Shown piece after piece: positions 4,545 through 6,396 of a stretch of DNA of 6,396 nt. The stretch is from Candidatus Zixiibacteriota bacterium (lineage in GTDB: Bacteria > Zixibacteria > MSB-5A5 > GN15 > JACZUZ01), in NCBI GenBank assembly GCA_022563625.1, contig JADFNA010000102.1:1-6396 (forward strand). The letters are read 5' to 3'. Numbering within the stretch: the first letter of the stretch is position 1; every line of letters begins with the position of its first letter. The notes under the pieces are model-generated. The model saw nothing but the letters and a program-made list of their open reading frames with translations. It was not told the DNA's origin and searched no databases. The translations under genes and the position numbers were made by a program.

Positions 4545-6396
4545 TATACCGTCACTCCTTCGGTTTCGATGGATTGCATTAATTCCAAAAGCAGTATCGC
4601 GCCGTCCTTTGCGCTCTTGTCGGATTCAATCGATGATTGTCCAACCGGCGAGGCGACCGGTCCAACCGGCGAGGCGGCCGGTCCAACCGGCGAGGCGGCC
4701 GGTCCAACCGGCGGGCCGATGCAGCTCGGGCAGCCTGCCTGACAGCCGCAGGATTTGATATGCGAGATACAGGCTTCAAACAAATCATCTGAGATTGTAA
4801 ACAAGCGCTGTGACAGTCCCACGCCGCCGGGGATGTTTTCATAGACGAATATCGTCGGGCGCCCGGTGAATGGCGCGCGCAGTTGCGCCAGTGTACGCAG
4901 GTCACGCGGGTCGCACATCACCCACAGTGGCGCGATTTTCCCCAAGCAGCGCGCGGCGGCATTCAGCGCCGCGCCGGTTTCCTCTCCGCTGAATCCCAGC
5001 ATATCTTTCAGGTCCGCCGGAAATGTGTGCCAGAACGACTCGGTGGTCATTTCCATTTCCGGCAGCGACAGATTACCAAAGCCGACATTCTCATGGGTAT
5101 GGAATTTGATTTTCTTATACATTGTCGTCACCCAGCGAATTGACACTTCGCCGACAGACATCTGGCAGGGGCCGCGCTTTTGGGTTTCATTCACGGTCAA
5201 AACCGACAGATCGGCTTTTGTTTCGGCGTCGGTGTAATAGTCAATCTTGACTTTCTTGACATACGCCTTGCGCCCGTCCCAGTCGAGTTGGGTCACCTGA
5301 TAGGTGGCGCCGTTGTGAATGTAAATCGCTTCGGGATGTATGAAAAACGGCGCCGAAAAATAATCAACTTCACCGATTACGCGGCTGTGATTCGATTCAT
5401 CCATAATGACAAAGTTTTCCGGCGAGGCCGAACGCAGCGAGACCGCCTCAGCCGGGTAAATCTCAGATGACCAGTGAAACGCGCCGCCGGATTTGCGCAG
5501 AATCTTTTCATCTTCAAGGTATTCGAGAATTTCCGTGGTCCCATCAGCGCCGAACTGTTCTGTTTCACTGAACGGCAGCTCAAAGCTGGCGCATTTCAAG
5601 TGACTGGAGCGTATGATCAAATTGTCAGGATCAATGACGCCGGATTCGACTGATTTTTCAAACATATACTCCGGGTTGGCGCACAGGAATTGGTTTATTG
5701 TAGCGCTGTTGGCGACAAAGATTGTCAGGGCTGTTCCGCGCCTGCGTCCGGCGCGTCCGGCCTGCTGCCAGAATGATGAAATACTGCCGGGATAGCCGAG
5801 AATGATTGACACATCCAGCGACCCGATATCAATTCCCAGTTCCAGCGCGTTGGTGGACACGACACCGGTTATCTCGCCAGAGCGCAGGCCGTGTTCGATT
5901 GCCCTTCGTTCATTGGGCAAATATCCGCCGCGGTAGCCCGCGACTTTCGTTCCGCGGTCAAACGCCTTGCCAACCGATTCGCGCAGGTATAACAAGAGCT
6001 GCTCCACCTGTGTTCGGTATTGGGCAAAGATTATAGTCTGAATTTTCTCGCGCAGAAAATACTCCGCCAGTCGCCGCGCTTCATTGACCGCCGATTTGCG
6101 CACGCCGAGACGCTCATCTATGACTGGGGGGTTATAGAGAATCACATGTCGCTTACCAGACGGCGAGCCGTTTTCGGTGATCATTTTAACTTCGCGGCCA
6201 ATCATGCGCCGCGCTAGGTCAGACGGGTTGGCGATTGTGGCGCTGGAGAGTATGAACAGCGGATCGGAGCCATAGAACTTGCAAATACGTCTCAGGCGCC
6301 GGATGACATTGGCCAGATGCGAGCCGAACACGCCGCGATAGTGATGCATCTCGTCAATTACCACATACCTTAGGTTTTCAAACAGCTTTATCCATC
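4544..6396 (-). CDS. DExH helicase with C-terminal DUF1998/MrfA-type zinc domain (5' end outside window)
   Basis: This is a superfamily 2 helicase of which 616 residues are visible; the reading frame runs off the right edge. A GTG at 6364 is not the start: the codons before it (WIKLFENLRY) continue the strand leading into motif II. Numbering from that GTG, motif II is DEMH (4-7) followed by HYRGVFGSHLANVIRRLRRI, a hallmark of the Hrq1/MrfA group. Motif III is SAT (41-43), motif V region STNALELGIDIG (170-181), and motif VI QQAGRAGRR (200-208). Walker A and motif I lie outside the window. The C-terminal DUF1998 part has ENIPGGVGLS (509-518) and a cysteine cluster CGCQAGCPSC (C539, C541, C545, C548), expected to bind zinc. 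MrfA proteins are 3'-5' DNA helicases repairing mitomycin-type damage; the length past motif II fits MrfA rather than the much larger DruE defence helicases. Just after the cysteines sits a PVGPAAS tandem repeat. No MrfB-like nuclease is visible. Confidence 0.92.
   Translation of the reverse strand, partial: WIKLFENLRYVVIDEMHHYRGVFGSHLANVIRRLRRICKFYGSDPLFILSSATIANPSDLARRMIGREVKMITENGSPSGKRHVILYNPPVIDERLGVRKSAVNEARRLAEYFLREKIQTIIFAQYRTQVEQLLLYLRESVGKAFDRGTKVAGYRGGYLPNERRAIEHGLRSGEITGVVSTNALELGIDIGSLDVSIILGYPGSISSFWQQAGRAGRRRGTALTIFVANSATINQFLCANPEYMFEKSVESGVIDPDNLIIRSSHLKCASFELPFSETEQFGADGTTEILEYLEDEKILRKSGGAFHWSSEIYPAEAVSLRSASPENFVIMDESNHSRVIGEVDYFSAPFFIHPEAIYIHNGATYQVTQLDWDGRKAYVKKVKIDYYTDAETKADLSVLTVNETQKRGPCQMSVGEVSIRWVTTMYKKIKFHTHENVGFGNLSLPEMEMTTESFWHTFPADLKDMLGFSGEETGAALNAAARCLGKIAPLWVMCDPRDLRTLAQLRAPFTGRPTIFVYENIPGGVGLSQRLFTISDDLFEACISHIKSCGCQAGCPSCIGPPVGPAASPVGPAASPVGPVASPVGQSSIESDKSAKDGAILLLELMQSIETEGVTV
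4553..4560 (-). promoter_or_regulatory. Ribosome binding site of the DoxX gene, inside the helicase 3' end
   Basis: The minus strand reads AAGGAGTG. Its GGAG core lies 10 bases before the DoxX ATG and within the last codons of the helicase (Glu-Gly-Val-Thr-Val). Together with the TAATG stop/start overlap it indicates coupled translation of the two genes. Confidence 0.7.
4641..4713 (-). repeat. 21-bp tandem repeat (about 3.5 copies) coding for PVGPAAS units
   Basis: Three full 21-base units lie at 4641-4661, 4662-4682 and 4683-4703, with a 10-base partial unit at 4704-4713. The last two full units are identical and the first differs by one base (A for G). The unit is a multiple of three and lies in frame in the helicase, giving PVGPAAS PVGPAAS PVGPVAS PVG right after the zinc-cysteine cluster. 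Copy number can therefore change without breaking the gene. Each unit also contains the dyad ACCGGC-N6-GCCGGT, imperfect in the first unit. Confidence 0.92.

Noticed and set aside
4641..4713. Repeat array as a CRISPR or iteron locus
   Set aside because: Units are directly adjacent with no spacers, have a 21-bp codon-phased period, and lie within a well-supported coding sequence.
4453..4758. Plus-strand open frame with a VQPARRP repeat
   Set aside because: It lies antisense across the DoxX start and helicase end; its repeat is only the other-strand reading of the 21-bp repeat in the real helicase gene.
4544..6396. Helicase as the Druantia DruE or DISARM gene
   Set aside because: Length beyond motif II (about 600 residues) and the DEMHHYRGVFGSH and CGCQAGCPSC motifs fit the MrfA/Hrq1-like repair helicases; no other Druantia or DISARM gene is visible.

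Overview
This is bacterial chromosomal DNA of moderate to high GC. It is densely coded, with no gene-free stretch longer than about 85 bases. Two membrane/NtrB-style histidine kinases plus MrfA-type helicase, DoxX and VOC genes point to an environmental bacterium with much two-component signalling. The second kinase has an extracytoplasmic sensor between two membrane helices. I cannot name the lineage from the sequence; a deltaproteobacterium-like or FCB-like Gram-negative is only a guess.

Layout: the left part (1-2750) is on the plus strand. It holds the C-terminal half of one histidine kinase, cut by the window edge, followed 83 bp later by a complete 688-residue sensor histidine kinase. 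No response regulator is present in the window. The right part (2785-6396) is entirely on the minus strand and converges on the kinase pair with a 34-bp gap. In transcription order it reads: a DEAD/DEAH (DExH) helicase of the DUF1998/MrfA type (5' end outside the window), a DoxX-family membrane protein, an unusual zinc-ribbon protein with a C-terminal nucleoside deoxyribosyltransferase/TIR-like domain, and a small VOC (glyoxalase-fold) protein.

The helicase, DoxX and zinc-ribbon genes are packed like an operon. The helicase stop and DoxX start overlap by one base (TAATG), and the zinc-ribbon gene begins 2 bases after the DoxX stop. VOC follows after 42 bases with a strong ribosome binding site of its own. 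The zinc-ribbon gene is clearly more AT-rich than everything around it, which suggests recent acquisition. Its C-terminal domain belongs to a superfamily that includes NAD- or nucleotide-cleaving effectors of prokaryotic immunity, so it is the best candidate here for an undescribed system. The helicase carries a 21-bp in-frame tandem repeat (PVGPAAS units) directly after its zinc-binding cysteine cluster.
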